52,951 nt of DNA, taken from positions 1-52,951 of the forward strand of contig JAFAEG010000090.1 of NCBI GenBank assembly GCA_023424095.1. The letters run 5' to 3'. The DNA is from Pseudomonadota bacterium. GTDB taxonomy: Bacteria; Pseudomonadota; Alphaproteobacteria; Sphingomonadales; Sphingomonadaceae. Numbering within the stretch: the stretch's first letter is position 1; each line of letters begins with the position of its first letter. Below, one piece after another: positions 16,766 to 24,601 of this stretch. Both the position numbers and the translations under genes were made by a program. The notes beneath the pieces are model-generated. The model had not been told where the DNA came from. It saw only the letters and a list, made by a program, of their open reading frames with translations, and did no database searches.

Positions 16766-16844
16766 TTGATGGGCGGCTCTTTTCTTGGCTAGGCTCGCAG
16801 AAAGGAAGAACCACCCCCGGCCCCTCCAGCAAGGGCTGGAGGGG
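16766..16844 (+). promoter_or_regulatory. Possible promoter and 5' leader hairpin of the S9 peptidase gene
   Basis: TTGATG (16766-16771) and TAGGCT (16790-16795) with an 18-base spacer could form a weak promoter. Downstream, CCCCTCCAGC (16821-16830) pairs perfectly with GCTGGAGGGG (16835-16844) across AAGG. The hairpin ends 19 bases before the ATG and has no T-tract, so it is a leader structure rather than a terminator. The rest of 16630-16765 shows nothing recognisable. Confidence 0.4.
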
Positions 16845-16863
16845 AGTCAGGCGGGAGACGTTC

Positions 16864-18960
16864 ATGCGCAAGGGTTTGATGCTTCTGGGGCTGATCGCCC
16901 TGCCGGTTCCCGCTTTCGCGCAGGAGAGCGCGCCGCAAGTCCAGCCTCCCGCCGCCCCGGCCCCCGCGCCCAGCCGCCTGTTCGACGCCACCGATCTGTT
17001 CGGCCTCGAGGTCGGCACCGATCCGCAGATCAGCCCGGACGGCAGCCGCATCGCCTATGTCCGCCGCTCCGGCGACATCATGGCGGACCGGATGCGGCCA
17101 GCCATCTGGCTGATCGACACCGCGAACGGCCAGCAGGCCCCGCTCGTCGCCGGCCCCGGCAGCCATATGAGCCCGCGCTGGTCACCGGACGGGACGCGGC
17201 TCGCTTACATCTCGACCGCGGAGGGCGGCGGTGCGCAGCTTTACGTGCGCTGGCTGGCGAGCGGGGAATCGGTGCGCGTCACCGGCCTGCCGGAATCGCC
17301 GAGCAGTGTCGCCTGGTCGCCGGACGGCCGCCAGCTCGCCTACGTCATGCAGGTGCCGTCCGACGCGCCGCGCCTGGGCCGCGCGCCGCCGCGGCCGGAA
17401 GGGGCGCAATGGGCCGAGCCACTGCAGCAGATCACCGCCATCCGCTACCGCGCCGACGGCGAGGGCATCGTCCGCCCCGGTTTCCGCCATCTGTTCGTCG
17501 TCCCGGCCGACGGCGGCGCGCCGCGCAAGCTGACCGATGGCGATTTCCATCATGACGGCCCGATCGCCTGGAGCCCGGACAGCCGCAACATCTACCTCAG
17601 CGCCAACCGCATGCCGGACGCCGACCGCAACCCGGCCGAATCCGAACTCCACACGGTCAACGTCCCCACCGCCTCGATCCGCCGGCTGACCACCCGCGCC
17701 GGCCCGGACGGCTCGCCCGCCGTCTCGCCGGACGGCCGCCAGATCGCATACCTCGGCTATGACGACCGCGATTATGGCTACACGGTCGGCAAGCTCTACG
17801 TGATGAACGCCGACGGCTCCGACAGCCGGGTCCTCACCGCCAATCTCGACCGCGAGGTCGGCTCGCCGGTCTGGGCCGCGGACGGCCGCTCCATCTATGT
17901 CAGCCACGATCAGCGCGGCACCTATTCGGTCGCCCGCGTCGGCCTGGACGGGCGGATCACGACGGTGGCCGAGAATCTCACCGGTGGCGGCCTCGACCGG
18001 CCCTATGCCGGCGGCGACTTCAGCGTCGCCCGCGACGGGACGCTCGCCTTCACGCGGGGCAACGCCACCACCCCGTCGGAAATCAATATCAGCCGCAACG
18101 GCGCCGCCCGCCAACTCACCCGGCTGAACGACGACCTGCTCGGCCACAAGCAGATGGGCCAGGTCGTCGCCATCGACACGCCCTCCTCGCATGACGGCCG
18201 CAACATCCAGTCCTGGCTCACGCTTCCGCCCGGCCATCGCGAGGGCCAGCGCCACCCGCTGATCCTCGAAATCCATGGCGGGCCGTGGCAGGCCTACGGC
18301 CCCAATTTCGCGACCGACAATCAGCTCTTCGCCGCCGCCGGCTATGCCGTGCTCTCGGTCAATCCGCGCGGCTCGACCTCCTACGGACAGGAATTCGCCG
18401 ACCTGATCCACCGCGCCTATCCCGGCAACGATTATGACGACCTGATCAGCGCCGTCGATCGGGCGATCGCGCTGGGTTATGTCGATCCCGACCAGCTCTA
18501 TGTCACCGGCGGCTCCGGCGGCGGCGTGCTCTCCTCCTGGATCATCGGCCGCAACAACCGCTTCCGCGCCGCGGCGGTGCAGAAGCCGGTGATCAACTGG
18601 ACCAGCTTCGCGCTCACCTCGGATGGCGCGCCGGCCTATTCGCGTTACTGGATGGGGGCGTTCCCGTGGAACGACCAGGCCGGCTATTGGGCCCGCTCGC
18701 CGCTCAGCCAGGTCGGCAATATCGCCACCCCGGCGCTCGTCATCGTCGGCGCGGAGGACAATCGCACTCCGTCGAGCGAGGCGGAACAACTCTACAATGC
18801 GCTGCAATTGCGGGGGGTGCCGACGGCGCTCATCCGCATTCCCGGGGCGACCCACAATCTGGTCGGACGGCCTTCGCAGAATGCCGCGCGGATCAGCGCC
18901 ATCCTGGACTGGTTCGGACGCTATCGCCAGACGCGCTGGACGCCGCCGGCCGCCGAATAG
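16864..18960 (+). CDS. Exported S9 family peptidase (prolyl oligopeptidase/acylaminoacyl-peptidase type)
   Basis: This 698-residue serine peptidase has a signal peptide ending AFAQ. An N-terminal beta-propeller shows repeated WSPDGxxLAY and SPDGRQIAY blades (about 50-430), followed by an alpha/beta-hydrolase domain. LEIHGGPW forms the oxyanion region, S551 is in GGSGGG, the aspartate is in VGAEDNRTP and the histidine in GATHNL. It should cleave short peptides in the periplasm. GGGAG lies 8 bases before the ATG, and an unusual hairpin is in the leader. A lipoprotein gene follows 10 bases later. Confidence 0.92.
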   Translation: MRKGLMLLGLIALPVPAFAQESAPQVQPPAAPAPAPSRLFDATDLFGLEVGTDPQISPDGSRIAYVRRSGDIMADRMRPAIWLIDTANGQQAPLVAGPGSHMSPRWSPDGTRLAYISTAEGGGAQLYVRWLASGESVRVTGLPESPSSVAWSPDGRQLAYVMQVPSDAPRLGRAPPRPEGAQWAEPLQQITAIRYRADGEGIVRPGFRHLFVVPADGGAPRKLTDGDFHHDGPIAWSPDSRNIYLSANRMPDADRNPAESELHTVNVPTASIRRLTTRAGPDGSPAVSPDGRQIAYLGYDDRDYGYTVGKLYVMNADGSDSRVLTANLDREVGSPVWAADGRSIYVSHDQRGTYSVARVGLDGRITTVAENLTGGGLDRPYAGGDFSVARDGTLAFTRGNATTPSEINISRNGAARQLTRLNDDLLGHKQMGQVVAIDTPSSHDGRNIQSWLTLPPGHREGQRHPLILEIHGGPWQAYGPNFATDNQLFAAAGYAVLSVNPRGSTSYGQEFADLIHRAYPGNDYDDLISAVDRAIALGYVDPDQLYVTGGSGGGVLSSWIIGRNNRFRAAAVQKPVINWTSFALTSDGAPAYSRYWMGAFPWNDQAGYWARSPLSQVGNIATPALVIVGAEDNRTPSSEAEQLYNALQLRGVPTALIRIPGATHNLVGRPSQNAARISAILDWFGRYRQTRWTPPAAE

Positions 18961-18970
18961 GGGCGAAGCG

Positions 18971-19651
18971 ATGCGCTTTCACGACCTTTCCAGGCGGCAG
19001 ATCCTGACCGGTGCCGCGGCCCTGTTCGCCATCCCGGCCTGCACGTCGAGCGTTCCGGAGAGCTTCGCCGGCAATCGCAGCGGGACCGGTCCACGGCCAG
19101 CCCCGCCGGCGCGCGCCGACCTCTATAATTGCGAGGGCTGCGAAGGCACGCTGGAGCGGCCGGCCGCGAACCTGCCCACTTTCGTCCGCATCGCCCCCAA
19201 TGGTGAGCCGGGCGAGCTCATGCGGATCGAGGGCGTGGTCTATCAGGCGGACGGTTTCACCCCGGCCCCCGACGTGGTCATCTACGCCCATCATACCGAC
19301 GTCACCGGCCTCTATTCGCGCGGCACGCCCGAGACCGAATCGAGCCGGCGTCACGGCCTGCTCCGCGGCTGGGTGAAGACCGGCGCGGACGGCCATTACG
19401 GCTATTTGACGATCAAGCCCGCGCCCTATCCGGACATGACCATGCCGGCCCACGTCCATCTGATGGTGGCCGAGCCGGGGCGGCGGCCATATTATATCGA
19501 CGATATCGTCTTCGACGGCGAATATGGCGTGGACGATTCCTATCGTTCGCGCATGGAATATCGTGGCGGCAACGGCATCGTCCGATTGCTGCGCGAGGAC
19601 GCACTGCTGGTCGCCCGCCGCGACATCGTGCTGGAGCGGCACCCCGCCTGA
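18971..19651 (+). CDS. Tat-exported lipoprotein with intradiol-dioxygenase iron site
   Basis: This 226-residue protein begins MRFHDLSRRQIL, a twin-arginine signal, and has a lipobox IPAC (C24), so it should be exported folded and then lipidated. The body resembles intradiol ring-cleavage dioxygenases. The four family iron ligands are all present: Y115 in GLYS, Y153 in PAPYP, and H161 and H163 in PAHVH. Such enzymes cleave catechols between the hydroxyls. Here the protein is membrane-anchored and lies next to a peptidase rather than an aromatic pathway, so the substrate is open. It follows the S9 peptidase by 10 bases. Confidence 0.85.
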   Translation: MRFHDLSRRQILTGAAALFAIPACTSSVPESFAGNRSGTGPRPAPPARADLYNCEGCEGTLERPAANLPTFVRIAPNGEPGELMRIEGVVYQADGFTPAPDVVIYAHHTDVTGLYSRGTPETESSRRHGLLRGWVKTGADGHYGYLTIKPAPYPDMTMPAHVHLMVAEPGRRPYYIDDIVFDGEYGVDDSYRSRMEYRGGNGIVRLLREDALLVARRDIVLERHPA

Positions 19652-19652
19652 A

Positions 19653-20204
19653 TCAGCGGCGGCGGGGCAGGAAATCCCGCAAGGTCCGGTCGCGGCTGAC
19701 GAAATGATGGAAGCATGCGGCCGCCGCATGGAGCAGCACCAGCCCCGCCAGGGCCCACCAGCCATAGACGTGGACGTACCAGGACAAGGCCCGCAGCCAC
19801 TCGTCCGCTTCGGGATCGAACAGGCGCGGCACCGTGACGAAGCCAAACAGCCGCACGGGTCCCAGGAACAGGAAATTGATCAGCCCGCTCAGCAGCACGC
19901 CGAAGGTCACGAGGTAGAGCAGGAAATGGACGCTCGAGGCTGCGGTCCGCGCCGCAAGCGGCTGCTGCGACCGATCGGGCCGGGGATGGATCAGGCGGAA
20001 GGCGACCCGCGCCAGCATGACCGCAAGTGCCAGAATGCCGAGCGAGAAATGGATTTCGAGGAGGAGATCCTGGTTTTCGCGGGCGACGAGATGCTCGGCG
20101 GACCAGCCGGTCGCCAGTGCGGCGAGGATCAGGAAAGCGCCCAGCCAGTGCAGGCGGATTATGACTTCGTGCCAGCGTCCGTCCGTTGCTCCGCCCCTCC
20201 CCAT
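19653..20204 (-). CDS. Cytochrome b561-type membrane protein
   Basis: This 183-residue integral membrane protein has four predicted helices. Histidines within or near them (H19, H52, and later SSVHFLL, WYVHVYG, VLLHAA, FHHF) are placed as in di-heme cytochrome b561 proteins. Such proteins pass electrons across the membrane or accept them from quinol. The start lies close to TGGGGAGG-like sequence. The gene converges on the intradiol lipoprotein gene with one base between stops. Confidence 0.85.
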   Translation of the reverse strand: MGRGGATDGRWHEVIIRLHWLGAFLILAALATGWSAEHLVARENQDLLLEIHFSLGILALAVMLARVAFRLIHPRPDRSQQPLAARTAASSVHFLLYLVTFGVLLSGLINFLFLGPVRLFGFVTVPRLFDPEADEWLRALSWYVHVYGWWALAGLVLLHAAAACFHHFVSRDRTLRDFLPRRR

Positions 20205-20254
20205 CAGGCGAGGTTAGCGGGACGACACCCGGCAGGCACGTCTTTTCGTTTCTG

Positions 20255-20563
20255 TCAGGCGGCGTGGCGTTCGGTCGTGCTCGCGGTCGCGGCCAGCCAG
20301 GCGCGCGCGCCGCGCTGCGCTTCGGCGATTTCGCGGGCGGTCATGTCGTCGGCAATCTCGGCCCGGCATTGCTGGGCGAGCGCGCTTCCGGAAAGCGCCG
20401 CGAGGTTGAACCATTTGTGCGCTTCGATGAGGTCGATATCGACCCCGTCACTGCCCGTCGAATAAGCGACGCCAAGCTCGTACAGCGCGTTGACATTGCC
20501 CATCGCCGCATCGGCGATGCGTGTGTCGATCAGAAACGCCGCGGACTTGAGGCTGTGTGCCAT
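20255..20563 (-). CDS. Sel1-like repeat protein
   Basis: This 102-residue soluble helical protein has ADAAMGNVNALYELGVAYSTG and EAHKWFNLAALSGSALA segments typical of one or two Sel1/TPR-like repeats, which mediate protein contacts. The ATG at 20563 is preferred because GGGGA lies upstream; an upstream GTG-type extension adds nothing conserved. The gene is monocistronic. A possible half CtrA box lies about 50 bases upstream. The partner is unknown. Confidence 0.75.
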   Translation of the reverse strand: MAHSLKSAAFLIDTRIADAAMGNVNALYELGVAYSTGSDGVDIDLIEAHKWFNLAALSGSALAQQCRAEIADDMTAREIAEAQRGARAWLAATASTTERHAA

Positions 20564-20609
20564 TGTGCCGTCCCCTTTTTCAGCGGGAACCATGCTGCGC
20601 GATTAGATG

Positions 20610-20624
20610 AAAAGAATTGGTTAA
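20610..20624. promoter_or_regulatory. Partial CtrA-box-like site upstream of the Sel1-like gene
   Basis: AAAA-N7-TTAA matches one full half and most of the other half of the CtrA consensus TTAA-N7-TTAA. It lies about 50 bases upstream of the Sel1-like start codon. It is weak and may be chance. Confidence 0.25.
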
Positions 20625-20679
20625 CGCCGAATTTGCCCTGGCGCGCGACGGGCGCCGCCGGGCCACGACGAAAGTGCGG

Positions 20680-21525
20680 TCAGCGCGGATCGACCGCCAG
20701 ATTGTCGATCAGCCGCGTGTTGCCGATCTTCGCCGCGGCGAGCAGCCGCGCCGGGCGGTCGAGCGTGGCCACGGTCGCGAAGCTCTCCGCGTCGCGCAGG
20801 GCGACATAGTCGATCGGGTCGAACCCCGCCGCCGCCAGCCGCTCCGTCGCCTTCGCCAGCGCCTCGGCCACGTCGCCGCCGTCGATCATCGCCTGCGCCG
20901 CCTCGCCCAAGGCGCGCGGCAGGGCGCGGGCCGCCAGCCGTTCCTCGTCGGTCAGGTAGATGTTGCGCGAAGATAGCGCGAGGCCATCCGCGTCGCGCTG
21001 GGTCGGCACGCCGACGATCTCGACCGGCAGTTCGAGCGCCGCGACCATCTGCCGGATCACCAGCAATTGCTGATAATCCTTCTCCCCGAACACGGCGATG
21101 TCGGGCTTCACCTGATCGAACAGCCGCGCCACCACGGTCGCGACGCCGTCAAAATGGCCGGGCCGGGAATCGCCGTCGAGGCCGGAGGCGGCCGGACCCG
21201 CTCTGATCGTCGCCGCCGGCCCGTCCGGATACATGGTTTCCACTTCGGGCAGCCACAGGATCGCCACGTCGGCCGCGCTCAGCAATTGCGCATCGCTCGC
21301 TTCGCGCCGGGGATAGCGGCTCAGATCCTCGTTCGCGCCGAACTGGGTCGGGTTGACGAAGATGGAGACGACGACATGGGTCGCGCGCCGCCGCGCTTCC
21401 TCGACCAGGGCCATATGGCCGGCATGGAGCGCGCCCATGGTCGGCACCATCGCCACCGTGGCGCCACCGACGCGCAAATGCGCAAGGGCAGCGCGAAGCT
21501 CGCCTTCATCACGGATGATTTGCAC
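20680..21525 (-). CDS. panC: Pantoate--beta-alanine ligase
   Basis: This 281-residue cytoplasmic enzyme joins pantoate and beta-alanine with ATP to make pantothenate for coenzyme A. VPTMGALHAGH (H34, H37) is the HIGH-like nucleotide motif. VSIFVNPTQF, FGEKDYQQL and LALSSRNIYL are family hallmarks and the length is normal. It is a single gene, divergent from mipZ with about 100 bases between the starts. panB is not in the window. Confidence 0.97.
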   Translation of the reverse strand: MQIIRDEGELRAALAHLRVGGATVAMVPTMGALHAGHMALVEEARRRATHVVVSIFVNPTQFGANEDLSRYPRREASDAQLLSAADVAILWLPEVETMYPDGPAATIRAGPAASGLDGDSRPGHFDGVATVVARLFDQVKPDIAVFGEKDYQQLLVIRQMVAALELPVEIVGVPTQRDADGLALSSRNIYLTDEERLAARALPRALGEAAQAMIDGGDVAEALAKATERLAAAGFDPIDYVALRDAESFATVATLDRPARLLAAAKIGNTRLIDNLAVDPR

Positions 21526-21624
21526 GGCCTACCGGGCTCCTCTAGAGGCTGGGAACGGCCAGCGGGGGGCTCCTTTGAGCGCGCGAAGCCGCCGAATCAA
21601 GTCGTTGAAGGAATCGCTAAGTCC

Positions 21625-22425
21625 ATGGCCGGCGGCCGACCACATATCATCGTCTTCGCCAACGAGAAGGGCGGCACCGGCAAGTCCACCACCGCGGTCC
21701 ACACTGCGGTGGCGCTCGCCGCGTCTGGCAAGAAGGTCGGCGCGCTCGATCTCGACACGCGCCAGCGGACCTTGGGCCGCTATCTCGACAATCGCGCCGC
21801 CACCCAGCGCCGCATTCTCGTGCCGCTGCCGATGGTCGATTACGACACGTTCGATCCGGCCAAGGGCGAGCCGATCGAGGACGCGGTCGCGCGGATCGCG
21901 GCCGATGCCGACGTGGTGGTGATCGACACGCCCGGCCGTGACGACGATCATGCCCGCGCGGTGATGGCGATGGCCGACACGCTGGTCACGCCGATCAACG
22001 ACAGCTTCGTCGATCTCGATCTGATCGGCGAGGTCGATGCCGAAACCTACAAGGTCCGCCGCCCGAGCTTCTATGCCGAGGTCGTTTGGAAGAGCCGCAC
22101 GCAGCGCGCCAAGACCCACGGCGCCAGCGTCGATTGGGTGGTGCTGCGCAACCGGCTCCAGCATGTCGAGGCGAAGAATATGCGCCGCGTCGCCGATGCG
22201 CTGGGCGACCTTTCCCGCCGCGTCGGCTTCCGCGTCATTCCCGGCCTCGGCGAGCGCGTCATCTACCGCGAGCTTTTCCCCAAGGGCCTGACCCTGATCG
22301 ATCTGCCCCATATCGGCGAGGCGAGCATCGCCCACGTCGCCGCGCGGCAGGAATTGCGCGAAATGGTCGCGGGCCTCGATCTGCCCGCCGACGAAAGCGC
22401 ACCGCTCAGGGCAGCCGCCGGCTGA
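21625..22425 (+). CDS. mipZ: Division-plane positioning ATPase MipZ
   Basis: This 266-residue ParA/MinD-family ATPase carries the deviant Walker A NEKGGTGKST (13-22), LDLDTRQRTLGRYLDNR and VIDTPGRDD, all characteristic of MipZ. MipZ binds ParB near the chromosome origin, forms a gradient along the cell and blocks FtsZ assembly away from midcell. The length equals that of known MipZ. The ATG at 21625 is the start that leaves the first beta strand intact. Its stop overlaps the start of a membrane J-domain gene. Together with divK it supports alphaproteobacterial cell-cycle control. Confidence 0.93.
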   Translation: MAGGRPHIIVFANEKGGTGKSTTAVHTAVALAASGKKVGALDLDTRQRTLGRYLDNRAATQRRILVPLPMVDYDTFDPAKGEPIEDAVARIAADADVVVIDTPGRDDDHARAVMAMADTLVTPINDSFVDLDLIGEVDAETYKVRRPSFYAEVVWKSRTQRAKTHGASVDWVVLRNRLQHVEAKNMRRVADALGDLSRRVGFRVIPGLGERVIYRELFPKGLTLIDLPHIGEASIAHVAARQELREMVAGLDLPADESAPLRAAAG

Positions 22426-22850
22426 TGCCGCTACTTCTCGCCGCGCTCGGCCTCGTGCTGGTCTGGGCCTGGTGGAGCGGGCGGTTGAAAGGCGCGTCGC
22501 TGGACGATGCGATCGCGCTGGCGGTGTTCCTGCTGGGCCTCAGGTTCCTGACCACCGGCAAGGTGCTGATCGGCGCGGGGCTGATGGCGGGCGGGGTGCT
22601 CTACGGCGCCTTCCGCCGCGGCCGCTTCGCGCGCACCGGCATGCCGCTGGACGACGCCCGCCGGCTACTTGGCGTCGCCGACGATGCCGATGCCGATGCG
22701 ATCCGCGCCGCCCACCGCCGCCTGATCGCCAAGGTCCATCCCGATGCCGGCGGCTCGGAAGAATTGGCGCAGCGGATCAACGCCGCGCGCGACGCCTTGA
22801 TCGCCGACGCGGCGCGCACATCTTCGCGCAAGAGCGGCCCTCTTCGCTAG
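22425..22850 (+). CDS. Membrane-anchored J-domain protein
   Basis: This 141-residue protein has one or two N-terminal membrane helices (about 1-18 and 30-65) and a C-terminal J-domain with helix ALIRAAHRRLIA-like sequence and the HPD motif (H105-D107). The HPD loop stimulates the ATPase of DnaK-type Hsp70 partners, so it should recruit DnaK to the membrane. Its ATG overlaps the mipZ stop (TGATG), which indicates coupling. The following mutase gene starts 20 bases later. Confidence 0.85.
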   Translation: MPLLLAALGLVLVWAWWSGRLKGASLDDAIALAVFLLGLRFLTTGKVLIGAGLMAGGVLYGAFRRGRFARTGMPLDDARRLLGVADDADADAIRAAHRRLIAKVHPDAGGSEELAQRINAARDALIADAARTSSRKSGPLR

Positions 22851-22869
22851 GTTTACGGAGTCCCCGACA

Positions 22870-24249
22870 ATGCATCTCTTTCACCCGACCGCCTTGCGCG
22901 AATATGACATCCGCGGCGTGATCGGGAAGACGCTCGGCCCGGACGACGCCCGCGCCATCGGCCGCAGCTTCGGAACGATCGTGAAGCGCTCGGGCGGCGC
23001 CAAGGTCGCCGTCGGCTATGACGGCCGCGAAAGCTCGCCGGTGCTGGAAGCCGCTTTGGTCGAAGGGCTGAACGCCGCCGGGATCGACGCGGTCCGCATC
23101 GGCCTGGGGGCGACCCCGATGCTTTATTACGCCGAAGCCGTGCTGGACGTGGACGGCGGCATCATGATCACCGGCAGCCACAATCCGCCCGATTATAACG
23201 GCTTCAAGATGGTGCTTCGCCATGGCCCCTTTTTCGGCGCCGACATCCAGAAATTGGGCGAAATGGCCGCGGCAGGCGATTGGGAAAGCGGCACTGGCGG
23301 CAGCGAGCAGGTCGAGATGCTCGACCGCTACGTCGACCGGCTCGTGCAGGGTTTTGACGGCCCGGCGCTGAAGATTGGCTGGGATGCCGGCAATGGCGCC
23401 GCCGGGCCCGCGCTGGCGAAACTGGTCGGCAAGCTGCCCGGCGAGCATCACACGCTCTACACCGACGTCGACAGCGCCTTCCCGAACCACCATCCCGATC
23501 CGACGGAGGAGAAGAATCTCGAGGATCTGCGGGCCCTGGTGCTCGAAAAGGGCCTCGACCTCGGCATCGCCTTTGACGGCGACGGCGACCGGATCGGCGC
23601 GATCGACGGCACCGGCCGGGTGATCTGGGGCGATCAATTGCTTTCCATCCTCGCCGAACCGGTGCTGAGCGAACTGCCCGGCGCGACCATCATCGGCGAC
23701 GTGAAGGCCAGCCAGGCGCTCTACGACCGGATCGGCGAGCTGGGCGGCACGCCGCTGATGTGGAAGACCGGGCACAGCCACATCAAGAAGAAGATGAAGG
23801 ATGTCGGCAGCCCGCTCGCCGGCGAGATGAGCGGCCACATCTTCTTCAGCCATAATTATTACGGCTATGACGACGCGCTCTATTCCGGCGTCCGCCTGAT
23901 CGAGGCGCTGGGCCGGATCGGCAAGCCGCTCGATCAGCTGCGCGACGAAATGCCGGCGATGGTCAACACGCCGGAGATGCGCTTCCAGGTCGACGAGAGC
24001 CGCAAGTTCGCCGCGGTCGAGGAAGTGCTCGCGCGGCTGGAAGCGGACGGCGCCGACGTCAACCGCACCGATGGCGCGCGGGTGAACACGCCCGACGGCT
24101 GGTGGCTGCTGCGCGCCTCCAACACGCAGGACGTGCTGGTCGCCCGCGCCGAAGGCAAGGACGAGGCCGCCCTCGCCCGCCTGGTCGCACAGATCGACGA
24201 TCAGCTCGCCAAATCCGGCATCGAGCGCGGCCCGCAGGCGGGGCATTGA
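22870..24249 (+). CDS. Phosphomannomutase/phosphoglucomutase
   Basis: This 459-residue enzyme of the alpha-D-phosphohexomutase family has the catalytic serine S103 in ITGSHNPP, the metal loop DGDGDR (236-241), the sugar-binding GEMSGHIF and the phosphate-binding RASNTQ. The N-terminal REYDIRG is typical of the AlgC/PgmG group that works on both mannose and glucose phosphates. It supplies sugar nucleotides for exopolysaccharide and lipopolysaccharide or glycolipid. It follows mipZ and the J-domain gene closely. The symbol is left open because manB, algC and pgmG are all used for this type. Confidence 0.93.
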   Translation: MHLFHPTALREYDIRGVIGKTLGPDDARAIGRSFGTIVKRSGGAKVAVGYDGRESSPVLEAALVEGLNAAGIDAVRIGLGATPMLYYAEAVLDVDGGIMITGSHNPPDYNGFKMVLRHGPFFGADIQKLGEMAAAGDWESGTGGSEQVEMLDRYVDRLVQGFDGPALKIGWDAGNGAAGPALAKLVGKLPGEHHTLYTDVDSAFPNHHPDPTEEKNLEDLRALVLEKGLDLGIAFDGDGDRIGAIDGTGRVIWGDQLLSILAEPVLSELPGATIIGDVKASQALYDRIGELGGTPLMWKTGHSHIKKKMKDVGSPLAGEMSGHIFFSHNYYGYDDALYSGVRLIEALGRIGKPLDQLRDEMPAMVNTPEMRFQVDESRKFAAVEEVLARLEADGADVNRTDGARVNTPDGWWLLRASNTQDVLVARAEGKDEAALARLVAQIDDQLAKSGIERGPQAGH

Positions 24250-24257
24250 TGCGGCAC

Positions 24258-24338
24258 CGTCATTCCAGCGAAAGCTGGAATCCCATTGCCTTCCCGAAGC
24301 GGCAAGAAAGTGAGATGCCAGCTTCCGCTGGCATGACG
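24258..24338. repeat. Intergenic inverted repeat, copy 1
   Basis: The left arm 24258-24282 begins CGTCATTCCAGCG and the right arm 24312-24338 ends with a complementary CGCTGGCATGACG. The left arm is identical to that of a second copy at 33384-33469. No coding capacity and no transposase are associated. Confidence 0.75.
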
Positions 24339-24355
24339 TGGAAGATGGACCGACG

Positions 24356-24601
24356 ATGAAGTTTCACCCCGAAGCGGCGTTCTTTTCCGTCGTCTGGATG
24401 GCCGTGGCGATCACGGGCTTCATCCTCGAAGGCTTCATCGCCGGCGCATTGCTCAGCCTCGGCATCCTCGCCATCCTCGGCCCGACCAGCGCCGCGATCA
24501 TCTCGAAGACCGACGATTTCGCCCTCGAACGCACCGTCCGCTGGTCGATCCTGATCGGCGCGGGCGCATTGCTGGCGCTGGTGCACGCGCTCGGACGCTA
24601 G
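24356..24601 (+). CDS. Small membrane protein of unknown function
   Basis: This 81-residue hydrophobic protein has two predicted helices (about 10-40 and 60-78) joined by a short polar loop (SKTDDFALERT). I recognise no family. The ATG at 24356 lies just after an inverted-repeat element. Its stop shares the tetranucleotide CTAG with the stop of the convergent exonuclease gene. Confidence 0.65.
   Translation: MKFHPEAAFFSVVWMAVAITGFILEGFIAGALLSLGILAILGPTSAAIISKTDDFALERTVRWSILIGAGALLALVHALGR

Noticed and set aside
24258..24338. Inverted repeats as ends of an insertion sequence
   Set aside because: No transposase or target duplications were seen, and the elements are under 90 bases.
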